The notes below the pieces were generated by a model. That model did not search any database. It saw only the letters and a program-made list of their open reading frames with translations, and was not told where the DNA came from. Shown in pieces: positions 26,674-36,693 of a stretch of DNA of 64,000 nt (positions are counted from its first letter, which is position 1; each line of letters opens with the position of its first letter). The stretch comes from Flavobacterium petrolei (lineage in GTDB: Bacteria; Bacteroidota; Bacteroidia; Flavobacteriales; Flavobacteriaceae). A program made the translations under genes and the position numbers. The DNA lies in NCBI RefSeq assembly GCF_003314435.2, contig NZ_QNVY02000002.1:1-64000 (forward strand), read 5' to 3'.

Positions 26674-27543
26674 TTACTTTTTGCCAATGATTTTTTTGAA
26701 CAGCGTAACAATTCCCAAAACAATTCCACCAAATACAAGTCCTATTAAAAATTCAGTTAGGATGGAAGGTAATTGGGGTAATACGCCATGTAAAAAACCG
26801 ATGTTGTGTACAAATATGCCACCTGCTACTAACAGTAAGGCGATGGTACCTATAAAGGATAAACTTTTGATGACTTTTGGCAAGGCTTGTACCAGAATAG
26901 TACCTAATTTTTTTGTAAAACTTCCTTCCTTAGAACTCAGTTGAATCAGTTTTAAACCCGCTTCATCCATGCGTACAATTAGGGCTACAATACCGTAAAC
27001 GCCCACGGTTGCTATGAGTGCAATGATGGAAACAACTATTATTTGTGATGAAATGGGTTTTCCTATTACGGTTCCCAATGCAATAATTACGATTTCAACG
27101 GAAAGGATAAAATCAGTTACGATGGCTGATTTTATTTTTTCTTTTTCAAAAGCTAGAATTTGTGCTTCAGTCAATGGTTCCAGTGAAATTTCAGGTTTTG
27201 CATGCTCATGAGGAAAGAAGTATTCGTATATTTTTTCGGCACCTTCGTAGGCTAAATAAAGTCCGCCAAGGATTAAGATTATAATTACAGCTATGGGCAA
27301 AAATGCACTCAACAGAAAAGCGATGGGTAGAATGATTACTTTATTGAGCAGGGAGCCTTTAGCAATAGCCCACAAGACAGGAAGTTCTCGAGAGGAAACA
27401 AATCCGGAAGCTTTCTCCGCATTTACGGCTAAATCATCGCCTAATATACCCGCCGTTTTTTTAGCTGCTATTTTGCTCATTACCGCAACATCATCCATAA
27501 TTGCTGCGATATCATCTAATAATGCGAAAAAACCTGATGCCAT
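26674..27543 (-). CDS. DUF808 (YedI-like) inner-membrane protein
   Basis: 289 aa. The start ASGFFALLDDIAAIMDDVAVMSK with KTAGILGDDLAVNAEK is diagnostic for DUF808. Several transmembrane helices follow (about 65-95, 145-165, 170-190, 225-250 and 260-285). Function unknown; E. coli YedI is the namesake. It diverges from the OsmC gene. The stop is followed by a terminator. Confidence 0.93.
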   Translation of the reverse strand: MASGFFALLDDIAAIMDDVAVMSKIAAKKTAGILGDDLAVNAEKASGFVSSRELPVLWAIAKGSLLNKVIILPIAFLLSAFLPIAVIIILILGGLYLAYEGAEKIYEYFFPHEHAKPEISLEPLTEAQILAFEKEKIKSAIVTDFILSVEIVIIALGTVIGKPISSQIIVVSIIALIATVGVYGIVALIVRMDEAGLKLIQLSSKEGSFTKKLGTILVQALPKVIKSLSFIGTIALLLVAGGIFVHNIGFLHGVLPQLPSILTEFLIGLVFGGIVLGIVTLFKKIIGKK

Positions 27544-27720
27544 TTTGATTGTTTTAGAAACTGCGCTGGATTATTTTTTTTAACGATAATCTGTTCTGGC
27601 GCTATGTTTGTTTATTCCTGCGAATCTAAAACTTTTTTTATTTACTCTATTTATAAAAGGGATGAATTTTTAGTTAATATTCACTCAAAATCTTTCGGCA
27701 TGAGTACCACTGTTTTTAGT

Positions 27721-27728
27721 TACTTTTG
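27721..27728 (+). promoter_or_regulatory. Probable -7 element (TAnnTTTG) of the OsmC gene
   Basis: TACTTTTG is an exact match to the Bacteroidota TAnnTTTG box and lies 14 bases before the start codon. The 5' leader would be very short. Confidence 0.5.
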
Positions 27729-27742
27729 AAATAAAAATAATT

Positions 27743-28204
27743 ATGGGGTTCAAACATGTATTTAGAGCCAAATTAGATTGGCTTTTTTCTAAAAAGGAAT
27801 CGATGACCTATTCTAAAAGTCATGCCATAACAATTGACGGCAAGGCTGTTCTTCATGTTTCGGCTGCTAAAGCTTTCAAAGGAGATCCGGTTTTGTACAA
27901 TCCTGAAGACCTGTTATTGAGTAGTGTGGTTTCCTGTCACATGATGTCTTACTTATATGTTTGTAAACAAAATGGGATAGATGTGGTTTCTTATACAGAC
28001 GAAGCAGAGGCGACTCTCGAGGTTTTGGAAGACGGAAGCGGACGTTTTATTGCTATTAAACTGAATCCGAAAGTTGGTATTAGCAACAAAGAAAAGATAG
28101 AAGAAGCGATTAGCTTACACAAAAAAGCGAATGAACTCTGTTTTATAGCCAATTCGTGTAATTTTCCAATTCTGCATTTTCCAACTTGTGAAATTGAAAA
28201 TTAA
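27743..28204 (+). CDS. OsmC/Ohr family peroxiredoxin-like protein
   Basis: 153 aa. The redox cysteines are present: Cys65 in LLSSVVSCHMMSYL and Cys133 in HKKANELCFIANSC, with an extra Cys139. YNPEDLLLSSVVSCH is typical of the general OsmC branch in Bacteroidota rather than Ohr. The protein reduces organic hydroperoxides with a dithiol partner. Cytosolic, monocistronic, followed by a hairpin terminator. Confidence 0.92.
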   Translation: MGFKHVFRAKLDWLFSKKESMTYSKSHAITIDGKAVLHVSAAKAFKGDPVLYNPEDLLLSSVVSCHMMSYLYVCKQNGIDVVSYTDEAEATLEVLEDGSGRFIAIKLNPKVGISNKEKIEEAISLHKKANELCFIANSCNFPILHFPTCEIEN

Positions 28205-28294
28205 TTCGAAGACGTTTTTACTTTGTTTTCGGGACTAATTATAAAGTAGCAAGTAAATCAGTTGGTTAGTTATTATAAAAAAGTTAGGCATAAA

Positions 28295-28318
28295 AAAACC
28301 AGCCTTTCGACTGGTTTT
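28295..28318. terminator. Bidirectional terminator between OsmC and clpB genes
   Basis: AAAACCAG-CCTTTCGA-CTGGTTTT with A and T runs on both sides. It serves the convergent OsmC and clpB genes and has the same CCTTTCGA loop as the hairpin near 26608. Confidence 0.85.
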
Positions 28319-28336
28319 CATCTTATTATAATTTGA

Positions 28337-30940
28337 TTAAGAAACCAATTCTGTTTGATTTCTAAAAACCAGTTTTCCATCAAAAGCATCGATTAGAACA
28401 ATGCTGTCTGTTGTTATTTTTCCAGATAGAATTTCTTTGGATAATTCATTGAGCACGTCTCTTTGAATGACTCTTTTCACCGGTCTGGCGCCAAATTGCG
28501 GGTCATATCCTTTTTCAGATAAATAGGCAATAGCTTCCGGAGTTGCGTCCATCGTGATGCCTTGAAGCGCGAGCATTTTAGTAACACTTTTTAGTTGTAA
28601 GCCTACAATTTGGGCAATGTTTTCAGAGGTCAATGGCGTGAACATTACAATCTCATCTATACGGTTAATGAATTCAGGACGTACCGTTTGTTTCAATAAT
28701 CCCAATACTTCTACTTTTGCAGCTTCGGTTGCGGCTTCGACACTTCCTTTCAAATTATCAAATTTATCTTGAATAATCTGACTTCCCATATTCGAAGTCA
28801 TGATGATAATCGTGTTTTTAAAATCGGCTAAACGTCCTTTATTATCTGTCAATCTTCCTTCGTCTAATACTTGCAACAAGATGTTGAAGGTATCAGGATG
28901 TGCTTTTTCAATCTCATCCAATAAAATTACTGAATACGGTTTTCTACGAACGGCTTCGGTCAATTGTCCGCCTTCATCATAACCTACATATCCCGGAGGC
29001 GCACCTACCAAACGACTTACACTGTGGCGTTCTTGGTATTCACTCATGTCAATACGGGTCATCGCATTTTCATCGTCAAACAGATATTCGGCTAAGGCTT
29101 TCGCCAATTCTGTTTTTCCAACTCCCGTTGTTCCGAGGAATAGGAAAGTTCCAACTGGTTTCTTCATATCTTGTAACCCGGCACGGCTTCTGCGTACGGC
29201 GTCACTCACTGCCTCAATAGCTTCTTCCTGTCCTACAACTCTGTGATGCAATTCATCTTCCAGTTTCAACAGTTTTTCTCTTTCGCCCTGTAGCATTTTC
29301 ATCACCGGAATTCCAGTCCATTTTGCCACAACTTCAGCAATATCCTCGCGGGTCACTTCTTCTTTTATCAACGAAGTTCCCGATTGGTTTTCTTGTAATT
29401 CCTTGAGCAAAATAGCTAAACGTTCTTGGGCTTCTTTGATTTTACCGTAACGAATTTCGGCTACTTTTCCATAATCGCCTTCACGTTCTGCACGTTCGGC
29501 TTCGTATTTAAAGTCTTCAATCTCCGTTTTTACGGCTTGAATATTATCGACTACATCTTTCTCTGATTTCCATTTGGCGTAGATTTCGTTGCGGTCTTCT
29601 TTGAGGTTGGCCAAATCCATACCCAGAATTTTGAGTTTGCTTTCGTCTTTTTCACGTTTAATGGCTTCAATTTCAATTTCCAGTTGCATGATTTTTCGAT
29701 CCAAAACATCCAGTTCTTCGGGTTTCGAATTGATTTCCATACGCAGTTTAGAAGCGGCTTCATCCATCAAATCGATAGCTTTGTCCGGAAGAAAGCGGTT
29801 CGTAATATACCGTTGCGATAATTCCACAGCCGCAATAATAGCATCGTCTTTGATTTGAACTTTATGATGCGTTTCGTATTTTTCTTTGATTCCACGCAAA
29901 ATCGAAATCGCACTTTCGGTATCCGGTTCTTCGACCATTATTTTCTGGAAGCGTCTTTCTAATGCTTTATCTTTTTCAAAATATTTTTGGTATTCGTCTA
30001 ATGTGGTTGCTCCAATAGCGCGCAGTTCTCCGCGAGCCAAGGCCGGTTTCAAAATATTCGCCGCATCCATAGCACCTTCGCCACCGCCGGCACCTACTAG
30101 TGTGTGAATTTCGTCGATGAATAAAACAATATCGCCTTCGGCAGAAGTCACTTCTTTCACCACAGATTTTAATCGTTCCTCAAATTCTCCTTTGTATTTG
30201 GCACCGGCAATCAATGCTCCCATATCAAGAGAATACACGATTTTATCTTTCAGGTTTTCAGGAACATCGCCATCAACAATTCGGTGTGCTAATCCTTCGG
30301 CAATGGCAGTTTTCCCAACTCCGGGTTCTCCCACGAGCATTGGGTTATTTTTAGTTCTTCGGGTTAAAATTTGCAACACTCTGCGAATTTCCTCGTCACG
30401 ACCGATAACAGGATCGAGTTTTCCGGATCGTGCCAGTTCGTTGAGGTTTTTGGCGTATTTATTTAATGAATTATAGGTCTCTTCAGCAGATGCCGAAGTT
30501 ACTCTTTCGCCTTTTCGCAATTCTTCTATTGCGGCTTTCAGGCCTTTTCCGGTTACGCCTTGATCTTTTAATATTTGGGCTGCTTTGGTTTTTGAATCAA
30601 AAATGGCCAAAATTAAATGCTCCACAGAAACGAATTCGTCATTCATTTTTTTAGCGATAATTTCAGCTTCATTAAGCGTCGTGTTTGCAGTTCTGGAAAG
30701 CATTATTTCGCCACCGGAAACTTTCGGGAAACTTTGAATCGTGCTATCTAAAATTTGAAGAAATAATGGCACATTTACGTTCAATTTTTTTAAAATAAAA
30801 GGCGCCACATTTTCATCGACTTCAAAAATAGCCTTGAAAATATGTTCGTTTTCTATTTGTTGCTGTCCTTGGCTTTGTGCCAATTGTTGCGAAAGCTGTA
30901 TGGCCTCCTGCGATTTGATGGTGAATTTATTTATGTTCAT
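28337..30940 (-). CDS. clpB: ATP-dependent disaggregase ClpB
   Basis: 867 aa from the ATG at 30940 ([20 protein letters not shown]); a start at 30985 would add 15 unusual residues. An N-domain of two repeats (1-145) is followed by AAA-1 with Walker [10 protein letters not shown] and Walker [11 protein letters not shown], and by the coiled-coil middle domain (about 400-525). AAA-2 carries GTTGVGKTE and a Walker [11 protein letters not shown]. There is no ClpP-binding IGL/F loop, as expected for ClpB. With DnaK it rescues aggregated proteins after stress. It diverges from ytxJ; a TGAT-N4-ATCA palindrome lies in the shared upstream region. Confidence 0.97.
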   Translation of the reverse strand: MNINKFTIKSQEAIQLSQQLAQSQGQQQIENEHIFKAIFEVDENVAPFILKKLNVNVPLFLQILDSTIQSFPKVSGGEIMLSRTANTTLNEAEIIAKKMNDEFVSVEHLILAIFDSKTKAAQILKDQGVTGKGLKAAIEELRKGERVTSASAEETYNSLNKYAKNLNELARSGKLDPVIGRDEEIRRVLQILTRRTKNNPMLVGEPGVGKTAIAEGLAHRIVDGDVPENLKDKIVYSLDMGALIAGAKYKGEFEERLKSVVKEVTSAEGDIVLFIDEIHTLVGAGGGEGAMDAANILKPALARGELRAIGATTLDEYQKYFEKDKALERRFQKIMVEEPDTESAISILRGIKEKYETHHKVQIKDDAIIAAVELSQRYITNRFLPDKAIDLMDEAASKLRMEINSKPEELDVLDRKIMQLEIEIEAIKREKDESKLKILGMDLANLKEDRNEIYAKWKSEKDVVDNIQAVKTEIEDFKYEAERAEREGDYGKVAEIRYGKIKEAQERLAILLKELQENQSGTSLIKEEVTREDIAEVVAKWTGIPVMKMLQGEREKLLKLEDELHHRVVGQEEAIEAVSDAVRRSRAGLQDMKKPVGTFLFLGTTGVGKTELAKALAEYLFDDENAMTRIDMSEYQERHSVSRLVGAPPGYVGYDEGGQLTEAVRRKPYSVILLDEIEKAHPDTFNILLQVLDEGRLTDNKGRLADFKNTIIIMTSNMGSQIIQDKFDNLKGSVEAATEAAKVEVLGLLKQTVRPEFINRIDEIVMFTPLTSENIAQIVGLQLKSVTKMLALQGITMDATPEAIAYLSEKGYDPQFGARPVKRVIQRDVLNELSKEILSGKITTDSIVLIDAFDGKLVFRNQTELVS

Positions 30941-31035
30941 GATGTTATATTGTTTTGTGGTTATTTGACTAACTTTGCGAATCAATATTCAATTTATATT
31001 CCAATACAATAATACAGACAAATTGACAGAAATTT

Positions 31036-31051
31036 CATGATTTTTATCATG
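31036..31051. promoter_or_regulatory. Perfect FNR-like palindrome between clpB and ytxJ
   Basis: CATGAT-TTTT-ATCATG is a perfect 16-bp inverted repeat with the TGAT-N4-ATCA core. It lies 35 bases before the ytxJ start and about 95 before clpB. It could be read by the CRP/FNR-type regulator at 10261-11310. Confidence 0.55.
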
Positions 31052-31085
31052 TTTGAAAGTCAAAATGTCTTAAAACAAGACAATT

Positions 31086-31478
31086 ATGAGTTTTTTTAAA
31101 AATATGTTTAATAGTTCAGAAGAAAAAAATTCAAATGAGAACAAAATCAACTGGAATGAACTTACCGATTTAGGACAACTAAATGAAATTATCGCTGCGT
31201 CGAATGAAAAACCGGTAGCCATTTTCAAACACAGTACACGATGCAGTGTCAGTAGGATGGCGCTGAAACAGTTTGAAAATGAGTTTAATAGCTCAGATAA
31301 AGTTACACCTTATTTTTTAGATTTAATAGCGCATCGTGATATTTCTAATGAAATAGCGAATCGTTTTGGAGTGACGCATCAATCACCGCAATTGATATTA
31401 ATTAAAGAAGGGAAAGCCATTTATAATGTTTCGCACAGTGATATTGATGCGGAGGAGTTAGGGACGAAAGTCTTGTAA
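31086..31478 (+). CDS. ytxJ: Bacillithiol-system redox protein YtxJ
   Basis: 130 aa, thioredoxin fold. KHSTRCSVSRMAL holds the single active Cys53, and GVTHQSPQLIL holds the cis-Pro loop; both are family hallmarks. YtxJ is thought to be a monothiol bacilliredoxin that removes bacillithiol from proteins, so the organism probably makes bacillithiol. Cytosolic. Divergent from clpB, suggesting joint stress control. Confidence 0.93.
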   Translation: MSFFKNMFNSSEEKNSNENKINWNELTDLGQLNEIIAASNEKPVAIFKHSTRCSVSRMALKQFENEFNSSDKVTPYFLDLIAHRDISNEIANRFGVTHQSPQLILIKEGKAIYNVSHSDIDAEELGTKVL

Positions 31479-31501
31479 AAAGTATTGTTTTTAAATAATT
31501 T

Positions 31502-31550
31502 ACCGCAAATTCACTAATTTAATGTAGCCATTAGTTAGTGAATTTGCGGT
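31502..31550. terminator. Bidirectional terminator between ytxJ and the arginine operon
   Basis: ACCGCAAATTCACTAA pairs with TTAGTGAATTTGCGGT over 16 bp and is flanked by A/T-rich runs. It separates the convergent ytxJ and argH genes. Confidence 0.85.
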
Positions 31551-31579
31551 TTTATTTTGTGGACAAACCGATGAGATGA

Positions 31580-32860
31580 TTAGTAAGCGTTCATCATTTT
31601 TTCTTTTATTTCTGCTAAACAAAGGTTGTTAATACTTCCTTCGTGGGTATGTTTGGTTTCTTTCGGAGATTGAAAAGTACCATTTTCCAATTGTTCTGCA
31701 ACGGCTTTATAAGCATCTCTAAAAGGCATTCCAGCAACTACCATTTCGTTTAAGGTATCAACCGTAAATAAATAGTTGTATTTTGGATCCGCAAGAATAT
31801 TGTCTTTTACCTTAATATCTTTAATTGCAAAAATCGCGATGTCCAAACAGGCTTTCAGGTTTTGAATTGCTGGAAACAATCCTTCTTTCAATAGTTGTAA
31901 ATCCCTGTGGTAACCACTTGGAAGATTATTTGTAATTAAAGTGATTTCATAAGGTAACGCTTGAATCTTGTTGCATTTCCCACGAATTAATTCAAAAACA
32001 TCTGGGTTTTTCTTGTGCGGCATAATGCTCGAACCTGTTGTAAGATGCGAAGGCAAAGTGATAAAATCAAAATTCTGACTCATGTATAAACAAACATCCA
32101 TCGAGAATTTTGATAGGGTAGCAGCAACACTACTCATAGCAAAAGCCACAGTTTTCTCTGATTTTCCACGGCTCATTTGAGCGGCAACTGAATTGAATTT
32201 TAAAGTTTCAAAACCCAATTCCTGAGTGGTGAATGTTCTGTTGATAGGAAAAGAACTTCCGTAACCAGCAGCTGAGCCTAATGGGTTTTGGTCCACAATT
32301 TTTAAGGCTGCATTTAACATCGTAATATCATCAATCAAAGTTTCAGCGTAAGCAGAAAACCACATTCCAAAAGAGGAAGGCATAGCAATTTGAAGGTGCG
32401 TGTATCCTGGTAACAATACATTCTGGTGCTTTTCTGCTGATTCCATCAGTAAGTCAAAAAGACTTTTTACTTGCTCTTTTAGTTCTTTAACTACATCTTT
32501 CAGATATAAATTAACGTCTACCAAAACTTGGTCATTACGAGAACGGGCGGTATGAATTTTTTTTCCGGCGTCTCCTAGTTTTACGGTCAGTAAATATTCG
32601 ATTTTGGAATGCACGTCTTCAAAACTGTCTTCGATTTCGAAATTACCGTTTTCAGCATCTTTTATGATTTCTTCCAAAGCCAAAACCAAAGAAACGATTT
32701 CGGAGTCTGTTAAAAGACCAATTTGACCGAGCATTTTTGCATGTGCAATAGAACCTAAAGCATCATATTTTGCCAGAACTAAATCCAGTTCTCTGTCGTT
32801 TCCAACGGTGAAATGTTCGATTTGCTTATCGGTTGGTATTCCTTTTTCCCAAAGTTTCAT
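31580..32860 (-). CDS. argH: Argininosuccinate lyase
   Basis: 426 aa. GSSIMPHKKNPD is the fumarase/aspartase superfamily signature with the catalytic serine loop; HTARSRNDQV and GYTHLQIAMP are the ASL motifs. The enzyme splits argininosuccinate into arginine and fumarate, the last step of arginine synthesis. It is the last gene of the arginine/proline operon and ends before a terminator. It is slightly shorter than E. coli ArgH (457), which is usual in Bacteroidota. Confidence 0.97.
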   Translation of the reverse strand: MKLWEKGIPTDKQIEHFTVGNDRELDLVLAKYDALGSIAHAKMLGQIGLLTDSEIVSLVLALEEIIKDAENGNFEIEDSFEDVHSKIEYLLTVKLGDAGKKIHTARSRNDQVLVDVNLYLKDVVKELKEQVKSLFDLLMESAEKHQNVLLPGYTHLQIAMPSSFGMWFSAYAETLIDDITMLNAALKIVDQNPLGSAAGYGSSFPINRTFTTQELGFETLKFNSVAAQMSRGKSEKTVAFAMSSVAATLSKFSMDVCLYMSQNFDFITLPSHLTTGSSIMPHKKNPDVFELIRGKCNKIQALPYEITLITNNLPSGYHRDLQLLKEGLFPAIQNLKACLDIAIFAIKDIKVKDNILADPKYNYLFTVDTLNEMVVAGMPFRDAYKAVAEQLENGTFQSPKETKHTHEGSINNLCLAEIKEKMMNAY

Positions 32861-32919
32861 AATTAGATTTTTAGATTTTTAGACAGTTAGATTTTTAGAC
32901 TTCTAAGGAGTCTAAAAAT

Positions 32920-33996
32920 CTAAGAAGTCTGAATAAAGAAGTCTGAAAGTATTTTAATGTACAATTGAATTCCTTCTTCTATTTCGTTTATAAATATAAA
33001 TTCGTCTGCTGAATGTGACCGCAGGGTTTCGCCAGGTCCTAATTTCAAGGATTGACAACTCAAAACCGATTGATCCGAAAGGGTAGGCGAGCCATACGTG
33101 GTTCTTCCCAAGGCAATTCCGGCTTGTACTAATCCGTGAGCAACAGGAATTGATGATGCGTTTAAATGCATGGAACGAGGATTGACTTCAGCAGTCAAAT
33201 GTTTTCTTACGGTATCTAAAATTTCCTGATTGTTATAGCAATCATTCACCCTGATATCGACAACCAAATGACATTCCGCAGGAACTACATTGTGTTGTTT
33301 TCCAGCTGTTACTTGTGTTACAGTCATTTTTACAGGACCTAAAACCTCCGATATTTTTTCGAATTGATAGCTGTTAAACCATTCCATTAAGGGAATTGCA
33401 TTGTAAATAGGATTATCCATATTATTATGGGCGGCGTGACTGGCAGTACCTTTTACGATGACATCGAGAACCAATAAACCTTTTTCGGCTACGGCCAATT
33501 GCATCAATGTTGGTTCACCGACAATCGCACATTCCAGTTCCGGTAAATGTTTCAATACGCTGTTTAATCCATTTTTTCCGCTGCTTTCTTCTTCGGCTGA
33601 AGCGACCATCACAATATTGTAAGGCAGATTTTCATTCGAATAAAAATGTACAAAAGTGGCTAAAAGCGAAACCAAACAACCACCCGCATCATTGCTTCCC
33701 AGTCCAAATAATTTACCATCTTTTACGATGGCTTCAAATGGATCATTGGTATAGCCTTGGTTTGGTTTTACGGTATCATGGTGTGAATTTAGTAAAAGAG
33801 TAGGTTTGGACTTATCAAAATTCTTGTTGAAAGCCCAAATATTATTATTCTCTCTTTCGAAAGGGATGTTATTTTGTTTAAACCAATTTTCGATTAAAAG
33901 GGCTGTTTGGTCTTCTTCACTTGAAAATGAAGGTGTTTCAATCAGCGATTTTAAAAGCGCAATGGCCTCTTGTGTAAGGATTTCTATACTCTTCAT
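32920..33996 (-). CDS. argE: M20 family acyl-ornithine deacylase (ArgE')
   Basis: 358 aa, zinc peptidase M20 fold. Metal-site motifs: LLNSHHDTVKP, GLGSNDAGGCLVS and ASAEEESSGKNG (catalytic Glu pair), with a lid domain and a final HSADEFIF. In this operon it must remove the acyl group from ornithine. In Bacteroidota the group is probably succinyl rather than acetyl (inferred from ArgF'). It overlaps argB by four bases. Confidence 0.92.
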   Translation of the reverse strand: MKSIEILTQEAIALLKSLIETPSFSSEEDQTALLIENWFKQNNIPFERENNNIWAFNKNFDKSKPTLLLNSHHDTVKPNQGYTNDPFEAIVKDGKLFGLGSNDAGGCLVSLLATFVHFYSNENLPYNIVMVASAEEESSGKNGLNSVLKHLPELECAIVGEPTLMQLAVAEKGLLVLDVIVKGTASHAAHNNMDNPIYNAIPLMEWFNSYQFEKISEVLGPVKMTVTQVTAGKQHNVVPAECHLVVDIRVNDCYNNQEILDTVRKHLTAEVNPRSMHLNASSIPVAHGLVQAGIALGRTTYGSPTLSDQSVLSCQSLKLGPGETLRSHSADEFIFINEIEEGIQLYIKILSDFFIQTS

Positions 33997-34778
33997 AGTG
34001 TAATTGTAGTGTACAATGCGGTTTTGTCTTGTAACATGCGGTGATGACCAATTTTTATTTTTTGAACTCCTTTAGATAAGCTGTTGAAACAGTTGTCTAA
34101 TTTAGGAATCATGCCGGAATGTATCGCTTTTTCGGCTTTTAATTTGGAATATAATTCTTGATTGATGTTCTCAATTACGGAAGAATCATCTTCGGCATCA
34201 TATAAAACGCCTAGTTTTTCGAAGCAATAATTCAAAGTAACATCAAAAACTTCCGATAAATCAATGGCTAATTCACTAGCAATGGTATCTGCATTCGTGT
34301 TTAATAATTGCCCTTTTGCATCGTGTGTTATTGCACAAAAAACAGGAACGATACCATTAGAAAGCAATGTTTCCAATAGTTGTGTATTCACTTTTTTGAC
34401 ATCGCCCACAAAACCATAATTGATGGTTGGGTGGTTTCTTTTATTAGATTGAATTAAATTCCCATCAGCACCGGAAAACCCCATCGCATTGGTATTTTTA
34501 GCTTGTAATTGGGCAACAATATTTTTATTGATTTGACCTGCATAAATCATCACAACTACATCAAGCATAGCGGCATCGGTGATGCGTCTTCCATCAATCA
34601 TTTGAGGTACTAAACCTATGCTTTCGGCCATTTTGGTAGCTGATTTTCCTCCGCCATGAACAAGTATTTTATACCCCTCAATCTTAGAAAAATCGGATAA
34701 AAATTGTGATAATTCCGTTGGATTATCAATAATGTTTCCACCAATTTTTATTAGCGTTACCGGTTTTTTATTTTCCAT
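33993..34778 (-). CDS. argB: N-acetyl(succinyl)glutamate kinase
   Basis: 261 aa, amino-acid kinase fold. KIGGNIIDN and LVHGGGKSATKMAE are the ATP- and substrate-loop motifs, and GMIPKLDNCFNSL is the C-terminal signature. It lacks the N-terminal arginine-sensing helix of hexameric, feedback-inhibited NAGK, so end-product inhibition may occur elsewhere. It overlaps argF' by 11 bases. Confidence 0.94.
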   Translation of the reverse strand: MENKKPVTLIKIGGNIIDNPTELSQFLSDFSKIEGYKILVHGGGKSATKMAESIGLVPQMIDGRRITDAAMLDVVVMIYAGQINKNIVAQLQAKNTNAMGFSGADGNLIQSNKRNHPTINYGFVGDVKKVNTQLLETLLSNGIVPVFCAITHDAKGQLLNTNADTIASELAIDLSEVFDVTLNYCFEKLGVLYDAEDDSSVIENINQELYSKLKAEKAIHSGMIPKLDNCFNSLSKGVQKIKIGHHRMLQDKTALYTTITL

Positions 34779-35715
34779 TTTCCAATATTTTTTGCAACAC
34801 TAATTGTGCTGAATAAGTTCTATTGTTGGCTTGTTCGATAACAATTGAATTTTCGCTGTCAATCACTTCATCCGTAACAATTACGTTACGTCTTACTGGC
34901 AAACAATGCATAAATTTAGCATTATTGGTCAGTTTCATTTTATCGGCAGTTACAGTCCAATTAGGGTCGGAATTAGTAATCTGACCATATTCCTTGTAAT
35001 TGCTCCAGTTTTTGGCATAGATAAAATCGGCATTTTCAAAAGCTTTATCCTGGTCGTATTCAATCTTAGAATCTTTTGTGATTTCAGGATTCAATTCGTA
35101 ACCTTCGGGATGCGTAATTACAAAATCAGCATCTTGCAATTGCATCATTTCCACAAAGGAATTGGGAACTGCTTGAGGTAACGCTTTAGGATGTGGTGCC
35201 CAAGTCAAAACTACTTTTGGTCGGTGTTTAGGTTTGTGTTCTGCCATAGTTATAGCATCGGCAAGAGATTGTAAAGGATGTCCTGTCGCACTTTCCATAT
35301 TCACAACTGGTACCGTGGCATATTTTAGGAAACCCATAAGAACGGTTTCTGCATTGTCTTTTTCTTTGTCAACCAATCCTGCAAAAGCTCTGATGGCAAT
35401 AATATCGCAATATTGCGAAACTACTGCGGCGGCTTCTTTAATATGTTCAGAAGCACCTGAGTTCATGATGGCTCCATCTTCAAATTCAAGCGTCCAACCT
35501 TCGCTGGTAAAATTCATTACCATGACGTTCATTCCTAAATTTAAAGCTGCTTTTTGTGTACTCAAACGCGTTCTTAAACTGGAATTAAAAAATAACATTC
35601 CTAAGGTTTTGTTTTTACCCAGTTTTTTGTTTTTAAGCGGTTTTTTCTTGATTTTTAATGCTTGTTTCACCCATTTGTCGAGTGAATCTATGTTTTGTAT
35701 GGAGATGTAGTTCAT
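34768..35715 (-). CDS. argF': N-succinyl/acetylornithine carbamoyltransferase (ArgF')
   Basis: 315 aa. The carbamoyl-phosphate loop reads FFNSSLRTR at 42-50 (plain OTCases have FxxxSTRT). The protein has the special 80s loop MNSGASEHIKEA and the HCLPVRR motif. These mark the acyl-ornithine branch. At the position I align with Glu92 of the Xanthomonas acetyl enzyme and Pro90 of the Bacteroides fragilis succinyl enzyme there is Ser89 (S-E-H). Small residues there were shown to favour succinylornithine, so a succinyl route is likely. This alignment was done by eye. Confidence 0.92.
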   Translation of the reverse strand: MNYISIQNIDSLDKWVKQALKIKKKPLKNKKLGKNKTLGMLFFNSSLRTRLSTQKAALNLGMNVMVMNFTSEGWTLEFEDGAIMNSGASEHIKEAAAVVSQYCDIIAIRAFAGLVDKEKDNAETVLMGFLKYATVPVVNMESATGHPLQSLADAITMAEHKPKHRPKVVLTWAPHPKALPQAVPNSFVEMMQLQDADFVITHPEGYELNPEITKDSKIEYDQDKAFENADFIYAKNWSNYKEYGQITNSDPNWTVTADKMKLTNNAKFMHCLPVRRNVIVTDEVIDSENSIVIEQANNRTYSAQLVLQKILENGK

Positions 35716-35720
35716 TGCAG

Positions 35721-35748
35721 TTATGAATTATGAATTATGAATTATGAA
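35721..35748. repeat. Short tandem repeat, TTATGAA x4
   Basis: Four perfect head-to-tail copies of a 7-bp unit in the proB-argF' spacer. The unit contains ATGAA, and it may vary in copy number between strains. Confidence 0.85.
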
Positions 35749-35788
35749 TTGTCCAAAAATTTAACAATCTAAAAATCCAATATTCGAA

Positions 35789-36550
35789 TTAAATTATTTT
35801 CGTAAATGGTATTTCGTTTCTTAAAGCTTTCAAAATAAAATTGTCTTCTAATCCGTTGACAATCCAGGTTTCGATAGAAGCGTTTTTAGCTATTGCAGAA
35901 GCCTCAATTTTAGATTGCATTCCGCCGGTTCCGTGCGAGGATTTAGAATCGCCAATCTCTTTTTCCAATACTTTCAAATCGGTTACCAAAGAAATTGTTT
36001 CAGGAACGGCATCATGGATGGATGCTTTGGTGTAAATCCCGTTCGTATTGGTAGCAATAATCAAAATGTCAACATTTAATAAAACGGCCGTTAAAGCGGC
36101 TAATTTATCGTTATCACCAAACCGAATCTCATCCGTAGCCACCGTATCATTTTCATTGATAATCGGAATGTAATTATTTTTGACCAACACATTAATAGTG
36201 TTCACAATATTTACTTTGGATTGTTCTTTTTCGAAATCAGAATAAGAAAGCAAACATTGTGAAATCAGCAATCCTAAATCGCTGAAGTTTTCATGATAAA
36301 TCCGCATTAAATGGGGCTGACCAATAGAAGCCAATGCCTGTTTTACAAAAACATCTTTGTCTTGATTTTCCAATTTTACAAATTGTTTTGCTGCAGCAAT
36401 AGCACCCGAACTCACAATGATGAATTCGTAATCGTCTTGTAAAGTAGCTATTTGCATCCCAATATCTTCAATCTTTCCTCTAGAAATGTGATTGGTTTCT
36501 TTGGTCAACGTATTGCTTCCTAACTTTAATAAAATTCTTTTTTTAGCCAT
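35789..36550 (-). CDS. proB: Glutamate 5-kinase
   Basis: 253 aa, amino-acid kinase fold: LLKLGSNTLTKE, IVSSGAIAAAKQ, INENDTVATDEIRFGDND and GGMQSKIEASAIA. It lacks the C-terminal PUA domain of E. coli ProB (367 aa), a known short form. It phosphorylates glutamate for proline synthesis. Located inside the arginine operon next to proA; both pathways start from glutamate. Confidence 0.95.
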   Translation of the reverse strand: MAKKRILLKLGSNTLTKETNHISRGKIEDIGMQIATLQDDYEFIIVSSGAIAAAKQFVKLENQDKDVFVKQALASIGQPHLMRIYHENFSDLGLLISQCLLSYSDFEKEQSKVNIVNTINVLVKNNYIPIINENDTVATDEIRFGDNDKLAALTAVLLNVDILIIATNTNGIYTKASIHDAVPETISLVTDLKVLEKEIGDSKSSHGTGGMQSKIEASAIAKNASIETWIVNGLEDNFILKALRNEIPFTKII

Positions 36551-36693
36551 TTTTTTAACCGCAAAGTGCGCAAAGTTAATTTTTAAACTAAACGTTGATA
36601 AACGCTAAGTTCGCAAAGTGTTGTGTTAATATTCTGAATTCTTACTTTTTCAATCTGCAATCAAAAATCGTTAATCTTCAATCAAAAATCTTT

